The position numbers were made by a program, and so were the translations under genes. A stretch of 64,000 bases of DNA from Bacillota bacterium (GTDB lineage Bacteria > Bacillota > Bacilli > Paenibacillales > UBA4045). Below are positions 18,122 through 27,500 of this stretch, piece after piece. The notes beneath the pieces are model-generated. The model saw only the letters and a list, made by a program, of their open reading frames with translations, had not been told where the DNA came from and did no database searches. Location of the stretch: assembly GCA_023441055.1 (NCBI GenBank), contig JAEZQY010000059.1, positions 62,001 through 126,000 on the forward strand, given 5' to 3'. The stretch's first letter is position 1. Each line of letters starts with the position of its first letter.

Positions 18122-19110
18122 TGACCATTCAAGAAGCCTTGATAGAGGCTTCTTCTTTATTACAAGAGGCCGGTGCAGCGGACGGACGCCATGAGGCGGA
18201 GCTGCTGCTGCTCGATCTGCTCGGCTGGGATCGGACGCGTCTGCTGCTCGATGGGCGAGATAAGGCGTTCCCGGCTGATCTGGACGCGGCATGGCGCGAG
18301 CGATTGCGGCGGCGCTGCGCGGGAGAACCGGTACAGTATATTATCGGCGAGCAGGAGTTCTATGGGCTGCCCTTCGAGGTGAATCCGGCCGTACTCATTC
18401 CGCGTCCTGAGACCGAGCTGCTCGTTGAGGCGATTGTGAAGCATGCGCGTCAGCTGTGGCGTGCTGACGGCGAAGCGGTCGCAGATACAGCAGGTAAGGC
18501 GGATGGCACAGGTACTGATCGCGGGGGCACTAGCGGAACAGCAGTTGGCACAGGTGGAGAGTCAACTGCTGTAGGTGGAGATAGCGGTGGTGGACGCTTG
18601 TTAGTCGATATTGGAACGGGGAGCGGCGCGATTGCTGTCACGGCAGCTTCACAGCTGCCGCTGTGGCGCGTGACGGCCTGTGATCTGTCGGCCGACGCGC
18701 TGGCGGTAGCGGAGCGGAATGCGATGCGCAACGAGGTGAAGGATCGGATGGCGTTCTGTCAGGGCGATCTGTTAGCACCTCTGCTGGCGAGCGGAGTCAC
18801 GATAGATGTGCTGGTGTCCAATCCGCCCTACATCGCGTCCGGCGACATGCCAGGGCTGCAGCGAGAGGTGCGCGACTACGAGCCAGTGCTGGCGCTCGAT
18901 GGCGGCGAAGACGGCTTGGATTTGTACCGCAAGCTCGTGCAGCAGATCGGTGAGCTTCCAGCTGCACCGAGACTAGTCGGCTTCGAAGTCGGTATGGGAC
19001 AGGCGCGAGACGTGGCTAGTATGCTGGAACAGACTGGTCTATGGCAGCATTACGAGATCGTCGAGGATTACGCCGGGATCGAGCGGCATGTGCTAGCCTG
19101 GCGGGAGTAG
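18118..19110 (+). CDS. prmC: Release factor glutamine methyltransferase PrmC, with a Gly-rich insert
   Basis: Uses S-adenosylmethionine to methylate the GGQ glutamine of release factors. A helical N-terminal RF-binding domain (1-85) precedes the methyltransferase fold with DIGTGSGAIA (SAM site) and the catalytic NPPY loop. At 330 residues it is about 45 longer than usual: a Gly/Thr/Asp-rich low-complexity stretch (about residues 118-160, bases 18470-18597) sits just before the SAM motif, at the domain junction. Overlaps prfA by 4 bases. The insert should be a flexible loop and need not harm function. Confidence 0.95.
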   Translation: MMTIQEALIEASSLLQEAGAADGRHEAELLLLDLLGWDRTRLLLDGRDKAFPADLDAAWRERLRRRCAGEPVQYIIGEQEFYGLPFEVNPAVLIPRPETELLVEAIVKHARQLWRADGEAVADTAGKADGTGTDRGGTSGTAVGTGGESTAVGGDSGGGRLLVDIGTGSGAIAVTAASQLPLWRVTACDLSADALAVAERNAMRNEVKDRMAFCQGDLLAPLLASGVTIDVLVSNPPYIASGDMPGLQREVRDYEPVLALDGGEDGLDLYRKLVQQIGELPAAPRLVGFEVGMGQARDVASMLEQTGLWQHYEIVEDYAGIERHVLAWRE

Positions 19111-19150
19111 ACTCGCGATTGCGGCTGGATGGTGCGGGGATCGGCCAGCC

Positions 19151-19807
19151 TCATCGGCCGCGCTTGGTCAGCAGCAGCATGATGAACGAAATCACAATAA
19201 TCGATGCCGTCCATGCCCAGGCGAGCCCGGTCTTGCCGGAATCCACAGCGACATAGATCGCAGTGGGGATGGTCTGGGTGCTGCCCGGGATGTTGCCAGC
19301 GATCATGATCGTGGCGCCGAACTCACCGAGCGCGCGGGCGAAGCCTAGGATATAGGCGGTGATGAAGGAACGGCCGGCCAGCGGCATGGTGATGTAACGG
19401 AATACCTGCCATTCGCTGGCCCCAACAGAGCGCGCAGCATCCTCCAGTCCTTGGTCGACGGAGGCGAAGCCATTCTTCATTGTCTGATAGACGAGCGGGA
19501 AGGCGACCACCGTCGCGGCGATCACAGCTGCCCACCAAGTGAAGAGGATCGGTGATCCGAATAGCCATTCGCTAAGCCAGCCTAGTCCGTTCTTGCGCCC
19601 CAGCATCACCAGGAGCAGGAAGCCCACGACGGTAGGCGGGAGCACGAGCGGCAGCATGAATACATTCTCCAGCAGCAGCTTGCCCCTGAATGTTCTTCGC
19701 GCCATATACCAAGCCACGAGGACCCCGATGACAGCAACAATAACACTAGCTAGCGATGCGACCTGCAACGATAAGCGAATGGGTGACCAGTAGTCTGCCC
19801 AGTTCAT
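19151..19807 (-). CDS. modB: Molybdate ABC transporter permease ModB
   Basis: Membrane component of a high-affinity molybdate importer. The 218 residues hold about five membrane helices and the cytosolic EAA loop (E-D-A-A-R-S-V-G-A-S), which docks on the ATPase. It overlaps modA by 4 bases on the minus strand (order modA-modB). The ATPase gene modC does not follow: 40 bases downstream is the convergent prmC. The ATPase must be encoded elsewhere or shared with another importer. Close relatives transport sulfate, tungstate or thiosulfate, but pairing with a ModA-like protein favours molybdate/tungstate. Confidence 0.9.
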   Translation of the reverse strand: MNWADYWSPIRLSLQVASLASVIVAVIGVLVAWYMARRTFRGKLLLENVFMLPLVLPPTVVGFLLLVMLGRKNGLGWLSEWLFGSPILFTWWAAVIAATVVAFPLVYQTMKNGFASVDQGLEDAARSVGASEWQVFRYITMPLAGRSFITAYILGFARALGEFGATIMIAGNIPGSTQTIPTAIYVAVDSGKTGLAWAWTASIIVISFIMLLLTKRGR

Positions 19808-20616
19808 GGTGACTCAGCCCCGATCAGATGATGAAATCCATAGTGAGTGAAAATACGCCCCGCCTCCTCAGACTGGAGAAAGGTATAGAAGGCCTCTGCT
19901 TGGGCGCGGTGTGCAGTCGATTGGATGATACCGATTGGATATCGAATTGGCGCATGCAGGGCTGAATCGATCGTGAATGCGATCTTGACTTGATCGGAAG
20001 CTAGCGCGTCCGTTAAGTAGACAATCCCGATATCCGTATTCTCGGTCTCCACATACCGCAGGACGGTCCGAACGTCCTTGGCCTGCACGGTCCTCCCCTG
20101 TACGTCGTCCCAGATGCCCGCTTGAATGAATGCTTCTCGCGCATAGTGACCGGCAGGCACGCTCTCCGGCGTACCGATCGCGATCAGCGCGTCCTCGTTG
20201 TCCGACAAGTCGGACAGCTCATTGATGGTCGATTGTCTGTTAATCGGTGTGATCGCTACTAGAGCATTGTCGAGCAGATACACTCGATCCGTCGCGGCGA
20301 TTAAGCCTTGATCCACGAGATCCTGCATATTCTGGACGGACGCGGATAGGAATAAGTCGCTCGGAGCGCCTTGCTCGATCTGCCGCTGCAGTGCGCCGGA
20401 TCCGCCGATGTTGAGGCGGAGCGTGATGTGCGCATACTTCGCTTCGAATAGGGGCTTAAGCTTACTCAAGGCATCCGTCAAGCTGGCGGCAGCCGAGACG
20501 GTCAGTTCAACAGGCGATTCCGATGTCTCATGCGGTTGTGATTGACTGCAGGCAGTGCTGATTAGTAGGAGTATACAAGCAGTAATCAGCACGTCAAGTC
20601 GGTTGGGTTTGATCAT
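19804..20616 (-). CDS. modA: Molybdate-binding lipoprotein ModA
   Basis: Extracytoplasmic oxyanion-binding protein for the ModB permease. The 270 residues begin with a lipoprotein signal (STACS lipobox), followed by the ModA opening LTVSAAASLTDAL, whose Ser contributes to oxyanion binding in this family, then FLSAS and a GIVYLTDA segment typical of the second lobe. ATG 20616 is preferred to the GTG 12 bases upstream because GGAG lies 6 bases before it. Transcribed with modB from a TGG-TATAAT promoter. Confidence 0.92.
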   Translation of the reverse strand: MIKPNRLDVLITACILLLISTACSQSQPHETSESPVELTVSAAASLTDALSKLKPLFEAKYAHITLRLNIGGSGALQRQIEQGAPSDLFLSASVQNMQDLVDQGLIAATDRVYLLDNALVAITPINRQSTINELSDLSDNEDALIAIGTPESVPAGHYAREAFIQAGIWDDVQGRTVQAKDVRTVLRYVETENTDIGIVYLTDALASDQVKIAFTIDSALHAPIRYPIGIIQSTAHRAQAEAFYTFLQSEEAGRIFTHYGFHHLIGAESP

Positions 20617-20667
20617 ATTCGGCTCCACTTAGTTATAATTAGATACAAGTAGCTATAAATAATGATA

Positions 20668-20698
20668 ATTATACCAGAGTGAGCTGTACGCCGTTCAA
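20668..20698 (-). promoter_or_regulatory. Promoter of modAB (extended -10)
   Basis: On the minus strand, TATAAT (20668-20673) is preceded by TGG, an extended -10, with a weak -35 TTGAAC (20693-20698) at 19 bases. It lies about 50 bases before the modA ATG. Confidence 0.5.
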
Positions 20699-20965
20699 GG
20701 CTACTACCAACACTAATCTACACTAACTAAATCTCTCCTGCATCGCACTCTCCCCCTCGTCCTAGCACTCCGATTGCATCCATGAACCAATCCGTACCTC
20801 AAACTCACTGCCCCCACATCACCGGACGAATCCTCATCACACGTTGCCTGTTCACATCGCCCATCGAATACCGAATGCTGCTCATGTTCAATATTTGTTA
20901 AGGAATATATAGTATAACGGTTACAAGATCATACAGAAGGATAGAATTCGAGGTGGCGTGCCTGC
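20699..20965 (+). other. Intergenic tract, strongly C-rich and G-poor
   Basis: No gene is visible. By hand count, bases 20701-20820 contain 51 C and 9 G on the plus strand, with little self-complementarity. Such C-over-G RNA is the known character of Rho-loading sites. Near the right end TATAGT/TATAAC sequences (about 20907-20920) could be the -10 of the HD-GYP gene, but no matching -35 was found. Confidence 0.45.
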
Positions 20966-22012
20966 GTGAAGCATGAACAGGAATTGCAGTGGAATGAACG
21001 ATTTCTGGGAACCCGGTTGAAGGTAGACAAGTTCAACAAGTCCGGTGTAGTGATCATTGCGGAGAATACCGAGCTGAACCGGATTCATCTGCGTAAGCTG
21101 CAGCTGCATCACATCGAGCTGACAGACGAGGATGTGGAATGGGTAGGCGCATTCGTCACGAATCAGGTGTACCCGCATCGGGGACGAGTAGAGGAGTCGG
21201 TGCGGCAGGTTACGCGGATATTCGATGACATGCGATACTTGAAGCGGATTCCGCTTATGGATGTACGCAATCACGTCCTGCCGGTCATTGAACATGCCGC
21301 GGAGGAGATTAATCTGTTCAGCATGCTCTCCACCTTGCAAACCAGAGATGACTATACGTACCGACATAATGTGGCAGTCGGCATCGTGGCTACGATGATC
21401 GGCCGCTGGCTGGGACTCGAGGAGACGGAGCTGGCGCAGCTCTCAGTCGCTGCCGCGCTGCATGATGTGGGCAAGACCAAGATTCCAGCTGAGCTGCTGA
21501 CGAAGCCTGGACGCTTAACGGATGAAGAGTACAAACAGGTGAAGGAACACACGACGTATGGCTATGAGATGATCCGCGAGACGGTGGGCATGAACCAGCG
21601 CCAGGCGCTGGTCGCGCTGCAGCACCATGAACGGATGGATGGCAGCGGGTATCCGCTCGGTCTGAAGGGGGATCAGATCGATTCCATGAGCCGTATTGTC
21701 GCCGTAGCGGACATCTTCCATGCAATGACCTCCAAGCGGGTGTATCAGGAGGCGTCTCCGTTCTACGAGACGATGAAGGAGCTGCAGGAATACGCCTTCG
21801 GGAAGCTGGATCCGCATATCGTGCATGTCTTCCTCAGTCACATGATGCAATCCATAATTGGGCATGAGGTACTGTTGTCTGACGGGCGGACAGCGCGTAT
21901 CGTGATGGTGAATCCACGTGACGCGCTGCGGCCGGTTGTTTATTTTGGCGGGGATGATCATCTGGACCTAACGAAGGCGCCTGACCTGACGATAGAGCGT
22001 GTCATTGTGTAG
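20966..22012 (+). CDS. HD-GYP domain cyclic-di-GMP phosphodiesterase
   Basis: Probable hydrolase of the second messenger c-di-GMP. The 348 residues have an N-terminal region without recognisable domain (1-120), then a complete HD-GYP core: YRHN metal-ligand His, HDVGK (about 166-170), HTTYGYEMIR, HHERMDGSGYP (about 217-228, with the GYP signature), and VADIFHAMTSKR. All usual metal-binding residues are present, so it should be active. No receiver or membrane segment is seen, so it is cytosolic and its signal input is unclear. The start is GTG 20966 with GAGGTGG about 10 bases ahead. It converges with the minus-strand regulator 8 bases downstream. Confidence 0.9.
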   Translation: MKHEQELQWNERFLGTRLKVDKFNKSGVVIIAENTELNRIHLRKLQLHHIELTDEDVEWVGAFVTNQVYPHRGRVEESVRQVTRIFDDMRYLKRIPLMDVRNHVLPVIEHAAEEINLFSMLSTLQTRDDYTYRHNVAVGIVATMIGRWLGLEETELAQLSVAAALHDVGKTKIPAELLTKPGRLTDEEYKQVKEHTTYGYEMIRETVGMNQRQALVALQHHERMDGSGYPLGLKGDQIDSMSRIVAVADIFHAMTSKRVYQEASPFYETMKELQEYAFGKLDPHIVHVFLSHMMQSIIGHEVLLSDGRTARIVMVNPRDALRPVVYFGGDDHLDLTKAPDLTIERVIV

Positions 22013-22019
22013 GGCCGAA

Positions 22020-23141
22020 TCAACCGACGGCTTCCTCATACCAGACCTGAATCTCAGTGGGAATCTCCGTTCCCAGTTCATCCTGGCATAGCTCCGTAAG
22101 GAGCACATATTGCCTGTCCAGCGCCTGCCGATTGTTCATCTGTCGATAGAGCTTCATAAGCTGCCAATGCGCATACTCGTCTAGTGGGTCCAACGATTGG
22201 ATGCGGATGCTGACGACTAGAGCCTCCTCGAGCCTGCCGAGCTGCTGTAGGAAGTCGCATAGCATATGCGCATGCTCCAGCCATAATCGCTGCAGATGCT
22301 CACGCTCAGCAGTCGCCCACAGATAATCATGCTCGGAGAGGTAATCGCCAGTATACTGATGAGTGCATTGCAGGTGATCCGCAACCGTAGAGACTGATAA
22401 CGGCTTCAGTGCCCGAAGATTGCTCAGCCACTGCTCGACATCAATATCCAGCTCATCCTTGTTGAAGTGCAGTTGATAGGAGCCGAGTTTGGATTCGATC
22501 GTGATTGGAATATGCCAATCGGTCAATAGCTTGCGGACATGGTAGACAGTCGCATATAGAATGGATAGCGCTTTCTTCTCATCCATATCGGGCCACAGAA
22601 TATCCATCAGCTGCTCCTTATTGACCGAGTGAGGCCGCTGGTGCAGCAGGAAGGCGAATAGCTCCTGAGCCTTGGCTGTCCGCCACGCAAGCGGGATCGG
22701 CTTATCCTGCTCCATGGTCAGCTGCCGGAAGCAGCGGACCATCACCTTGCTGGGAGCGGACTCTGTCTCCTGGGTTTGATTGTCGCGGGCGGTCAGTCTG
22801 GACAGCGTCTTGCGGAGCCGGTCAATCTGGACAGGCTTCAGCAGATAATCGATCGCGTGCAGCTCGAACGCTTGTACAGCGTATTGATCATAGGCCGTCA
22901 CGAATACGATATCGACCAGTCCATATTCGTCCATGATTCGCTCCGCCATCTCCAGGCCATCTATTTCGGACATATGAATGTCGAGGAAGACGACATCTGG
23001 CTGCAGCTCTTTCATCAGTCGAATCGCTTCACAGGTGTCAGTCAGCTTGGCTACAACTTGAATATGGCCCTCTGCGGTCAGCAGCTGCTCCATCTGTCGC
23101 AGCGCTAGAGGCTCATCGTCAATGAGCATCGCTTTCAGCAT
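22020..23141 (-). CDS. Response regulator with winged-helix and BTAD output domains (copy 1)
   Basis: A DNA-binding response regulator of SARP-like layout. The CheY-like receiver spans 1-120, with acidic pocket IDDEP, phospho-acceptor Asp in FLDIHMS, Thr in FVTAYD and Lys in LLKPV. An OmpR-like winged helix (about 145-235; LWPDMDEKKALSILYATVYHVRK) and a C-terminal helical bacterial transcriptional activation domain (about 245-370) follow. ATG 23141 is chosen because GGAGGGG lies just ahead; a longer frame to 23219 would add 26 residues unlike the family. Paralogue of the divergent gene at 23351, and likely partner of one of the hybrid kinases downstream. Confidence 0.92.
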   Translation of the reverse strand: MLKAMLIDDEPLALRQMEQLLTAEGHIQVVAKLTDTCEAIRLMKELQPDVVFLDIHMSEIDGLEMAERIMDEYGLVDIVFVTAYDQYAVQAFELHAIDYLLKPVQIDRLRKTLSRLTARDNQTQETESAPSKVMVRCFRQLTMEQDKPIPLAWRTAKAQELFAFLLHQRPHSVNKEQLMDILWPDMDEKKALSILYATVYHVRKLLTDWHIPITIESKLGSYQLHFNKDELDIDVEQWLSNLRALKPLSVSTVADHLQCTHQYTGDYLSEHDYLWATAEREHLQRLWLEHAHMLCDFLQQLGRLEEALVVSIRIQSLDPLDEYAHWQLMKLYRQMNNRQALDRQYVLLTELCQDELGTEIPTEIQVWYEEAVG

Positions 23142-23162
23142 GATATCCCCTCCATTTCGATA

Positions 23163-23282
23163 TTGGTAGTAATCTACGATATAGACAAGACAAGGTGTCA
23201 ACTTGCTACCATTATACAATTGCGATCACGAGAATGGTAGAATTCGGGATCGAAAATATGGCAAATTCGTGGAATTACCACT
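23163..23282. promoter_or_regulatory. Array of four TGGTA(G)-type motifs between the divergent regulators
   Basis: Copies read TTGGTAGTAA (plus, 23163-23172), AATGGTAGCAAG (minus, 23202-23213), AATGGTAGAATT (plus, 23233-23244) and AGTGGTAATT (minus, 23273-23282). Orientation alternates, and centres are about 40, 31 and 39 bases apart, close to whole helical turns. The middle two form a perfect 8-bp inverted repeat, CTACCATT/AATGGTAG. This is a candidate operator for the flanking response regulators; binding is inferred. Confidence 0.5.
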
Positions 23283-23350
23283 AAATATGTGAACCGTATA
23301 GATGAAGTAAGTATGCATGATGATGGAAGATGGGAATAGGGGGGTGCGAA

Positions 23351-24493
23351 ATGAAGGTTATGCTGGTAGATGATGAACCGCTAGCGCTGCGCCATATGTC
23401 GGCCATTCTGAGCAACGATGACAAGATTGAAATTATCGGCGCCTATACCGATCCGGAGTCCGCGATCGCGATTGCGAGGGATGAGAAGCCGCAGCTTGTC
23501 TTCATGGACATTGAGTTGCCGGTGATGAGCGGTTTAGAGGCTGCTGAGAAGATGCTACAGATTGATCCGACGATTCGCGTGGTGTTCGTCACCGCATACA
23601 GCCATTACGCGCTTGAGGCATTCGAGCTGAATGCGCTGGATTATCTGCTCAAGCCGGTCAAGTCGGAGCGCGTCAGATGGGCGCTTAATCGGGTGCAGGA
23701 GAGTATGGCGAATGTTCAGACTCAGGCATCCCCTGCCAGCGGAGAGGCGGCGCACACGCTGCTTCGGATTATGGGGCCTGTCGAGCTGGAGCGTCCGGGT
23801 CAGGTGCCGCTCAGGCTGGCTTGGCGGACGCAGAAGTCGCAGGAGATGTTCCTGCTCTTGCTGCAGCAAGCGGGGCAGCTGATCAGGAAGGATACGATTA
23901 TTGACCACTTGTGGCCGCTTCTAAACCCGGAGAAGGCTTATACAAATCTGTACACGACCGCCTATCAGCTGCGGAAGACGCTTAAGCAATATGAGCTGGA
24001 TATCCGCTTGATTAGCGCGGAGGACGGGTACTCGCTAGAGATCGGAGCGATTCGGATCGACGCGCAGGAATGGGAGGAAGGCGTACGCAGCGCACCGGAA
24101 ATCAACGGGCTGACAGCCGCCCATCATCTAAGCTTATTGGCCTTGAACCGGGGAGCTTATTTGCAAGGACTGGAGAGTGCTTGGATGATAGATAGACGCA
24201 GCCAATTGGACGCGTTGTGGATTCACCATGTGTGCAAGGTGATCCGTTACCTGTGCGGGGAGCAGGCATACCGCGATGCGGCGGACTGGTGCCGCGAGCT
24301 GCAGCAGCGGCATCCGAACGATGCCCAGAGCTACGAGCTATTGATGCGTATCTATGCGGCGACTGGCGATTACACATCTGCAAGCGAGCAATACAAGCTG
24401 CTCTGTCAGATGCTCGCGCAGCACTTTGGCGTGGAGCCCGCCCCCGACCTGAAGCGGTGGTATGTCAAGCATGTCAACACATTAGAAGCGTGA
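23351..24493 (+). CDS. Response regulator with winged-helix and BTAD output domains (copy 2)
   Basis: A paralogue of the copy at 22020, read in the opposite direction. 380 residues: receiver with VDDEP, phospho-acceptor in FMDIELPVMSG, FVTAYS and LLKPVKS; winged helix (about 145-235; LWPLLNPEKAYTNLYTTAYQLRK); BTAD helices to the C-terminus (LLMRIYAATGDY). ATG 23351 follows a GGGGGGTG ribosome site; an upstream in-frame ATG at 23330 has none. It converges with the hybrid kinase gene 63 bases downstream; GCCGGCA/TGCCGGC (24497-24519) in that gap may be a weak terminator. Likely a phosphorelay output for the neighbouring kinases. Confidence 0.92.
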   Translation: MKVMLVDDEPLALRHMSAILSNDDKIEIIGAYTDPESAIAIARDEKPQLVFMDIELPVMSGLEAAEKMLQIDPTIRVVFVTAYSHYALEAFELNALDYLLKPVKSERVRWALNRVQESMANVQTQASPASGEAAHTLLRIMGPVELERPGQVPLRLAWRTQKSQEMFLLLLQQAGQLIRKDTIIDHLWPLLNPEKAYTNLYTTAYQLRKTLKQYELDIRLISAEDGYSLEIGAIRIDAQEWEEGVRSAPEINGLTAAHHLSLLALNRGAYLQGLESAWMIDRRSQLDALWIHHVCKVIRYLCGEQAYRDAADWCRELQQRHPNDAQSYELLMRIYAATGDYTSASEQYKLLCQMLAQHFGVEPAPDLKRWYVKHVNTLEA

Positions 24494-24556
24494 TAGCCGG
24501 CAGCTGCCTCTTGCCGGCGCTGCGTGTCATGGTTATCCACCGCAACCATTCCATCT

Positions 24557-27500
24557 TCATTCAGCAGGCGGACAGGGTACAACGAATGAGATCGTTGTAC
24601 CTAACTCAGACTTACTGTCCACTTGCAGCCCGCTGCCGTAAATTTGCCTCAATCGGCGGTCGGTATTGTACAGCCCAACACCTGATCCATTATCGGAGTG
24701 CTTGGTGAACAGCTTGCGTTGCAGCTGCTCGTCCATACCATCCCCATTATCAGCCACAGTAATGATGGCACGCTCATCCTGCACCTCGATGCGAATACGA
24801 ATCACTCCGCCTGCCGTCCGCTTCAGGACGCCATGACGGATCGCATTCTCCACGAGCGGCTGAATCGTCAGAGGAGGAATCATCAGCTGCGCGTGCGAGT
24901 CGCCGACCTCCAAGATCACCTGTAAGCGATCCTCGAATCGGGCTTGTTCGATGAACACATACGCCTGCACCAGCTCCAATTCATGGCTTAGCGGAACTAG
25001 CCGCTCCAGATTGAGGAAGTTGAAGCTCGTTCTCAGGTACGTGCTGAATTGCTCCAGCAGCTCACGCATCTGCTGGATATCGATACTGCTCAGCGCCGAG
25101 ATCGCATTGAGCGTATTGAACAGGAAGTGCGGCTGAATCTGAGCCTGAAGCCAAGCGGCCTCCAGATTGAGCTGTTCGCGGACAGAGCGGTTCAACTCCG
25201 TGAGCGCCTGCACACGCATCTGTAATTCTATCCCATCTACAGGCTTGGTCACATAATCATTGGCGCCAGCGCGGAAGCCGCTCTCGATGTCCTCAGGACG
25301 ATTGCGCGCAGTCAGTAACAATATCGGCAGCTCAGAGAGTGAATATTGCTCACGGATAATGCGCGTTAGCTCATATCCGGACATATAAGGCATCATGACA
25401 TCACTGATGACCAGGTCATATTCGCCTGCCGCCAGCAGGGACAGGGCTTCCTTACCGCTGGGCGCAGTGACGATCTCATACGACTTAGCCGGCAGGATAT
25501 TCTGTAGCACGATCAGATTCAGGCTGTCGTCGTCTACCGCGAGTATTCTCGGCCTTGTTGGGCCAGTCTGCTCGGAAGCGGCATCCGTACCCGCGGCTGA
25601 TGGAGATAATGCTGTAGCTGTCAGGGCCGAGGGCGCGGCTTCCATAGTGGCGGCATCTTCAGCTGTTGCAGCGGCTTCCTCGGACATGGCGGCGCTAGGT
25701 TCAGCGAAGGAAGCCTCTCCTTGCGCCGAAGCGGCTTCGCCCGCATAAGCCGGCTCATCCTGTTGCTCCACCGGTGCCAGTGGCAGCGAGAAGCGGAAGG
25801 TCGAGCCCTCCCCGACCTTGGACGCGACTGTAATCTCCCCGCCATGCAGCTCGACGAGCTGCTTGCAGATGCTAAGTCCCAGCCCGTTCCCACCGCCTGC
25901 ATTCGTGCTGGCCGCATCGATCTGCTCATAGGGCTTGAAGATCTGCTGCAGCACCTGATTCTCGATACCAATACCGGTATCGGTCACCGAGATCCATACG
26001 CGGTTCTGCCGCGCATGGGCTCTAATCGAGATCGTCCCCTCATTCGTGTATTTCACGGCATTGTGCAAGAGATTGAATAGAATCTGAATCAGCCGGTTCT
26101 CATCCGCGGTTACTTTAGGGAAGTCCTCCGAGATCTCATTCCTGAATGTGATCGGCTTGTTCTGTGTCATATAGATGAGCATGTCAATCACACCCCGGGT
26201 GACAGTCGACAGCTGCAGCGAACGGGTGTTCAAGCGGACGGCATTATCCTTCAGCCGAGTGAGTTCAATGAGATCATTCAGCATAAGAGACATTCGGCGG
26301 CCCACGGCAATCAGCAGACTGATATTCTTCCGATTCGTCTCGTCCAGCGACTCGCCGCCGCGATTCAGCACGGATTGCGCAATGCTCAGAATGCCGTGCA
26401 GCGGATTGCGCAGCTCATGGGAGGTGTTAGCAAGAAATTCATCCTTCGCGCGATCTGCGGCCTGCAGCTCAGTAGAAAGCTGCTGCGCTTCATTGGAGAT
26501 CAAGATGTAGTGACGGAACCAGAAGACAGCGAACAGCAGAGTCGCGATCAAGGTATCGATCGGATAATAGCCTGTGATGAACAGGACTCTGCTCTTGAGC
26601 GAGCCCCAGATCACATTGCTGTCTATGGCGAGGACCCCCAATAGGAGGAACATCCCGTCCCGATTACCCTGACGAACATAACGCAGCGCGAGCGAGGGCA
26701 GCGTCAGGAATGGAATAAGGGTGAGGCTAATGGTGATAATCGTATATGCTCTAATCTGATCGGCGGGCACGAACAGCAGGAAGATGGCATAGAGAATACC
26801 GGCTGCTCTGGTTAAGTGCAGGAGTCGGCTGTGTTTGGAATCCGGCAGCAGCCGTTTAACGAATTCTAACATGAGAATAGCTGTGCCCAGATAGGCGACC
26901 ACTTGCAGATAGCGCGTCCACTTGTAGTCGAAGCTAATCCAGGTGAACAGCAGTCGATCATCATCAATCATGATAGTCAGCGCTGCGAACAAGATGAATA
27001 TGGCAAAATAAACAAGCGAGCTCTGACGCACTCCGAGCGCATACAAGATGCATGCATAGATGAAGTGGATCGCGAAGATGACGATATTCATATATTGCAT
27101 GGTGATACTGAACCAATCGAAGCGGTCGATCGCGCTCGGCGTCCCCAGGTAGATGGCTCTCGTGATGCCGCCGCTGCCCCGCTCATTGGATGCGACCTGC
27201 ACCAGCAGCTCGATCTCTTGCTGATCGCTGGGGAAGGTGACCATGTACGGAACATCCCCGAACTCGAAAGCATCAGGAGTCGAAGCCGGCCGGCCAACCT
27301 GATGCAGAAGCTCGCCATTCATATACAGTTTGGCAGCCCCAGTGATGCGGGATACGCGTAAGCTGAATAGCCGCGGTTCGTCCTCTGGCAAGAGGATGCG
27401 CAATCGGTAGGTGCCATACCAATAGCTATCTTCATCACGATCTGATCGGTCCATGCTGGACCACCAGCTGCCAGGGACCTTGAGATATTGGGCAGAATGG

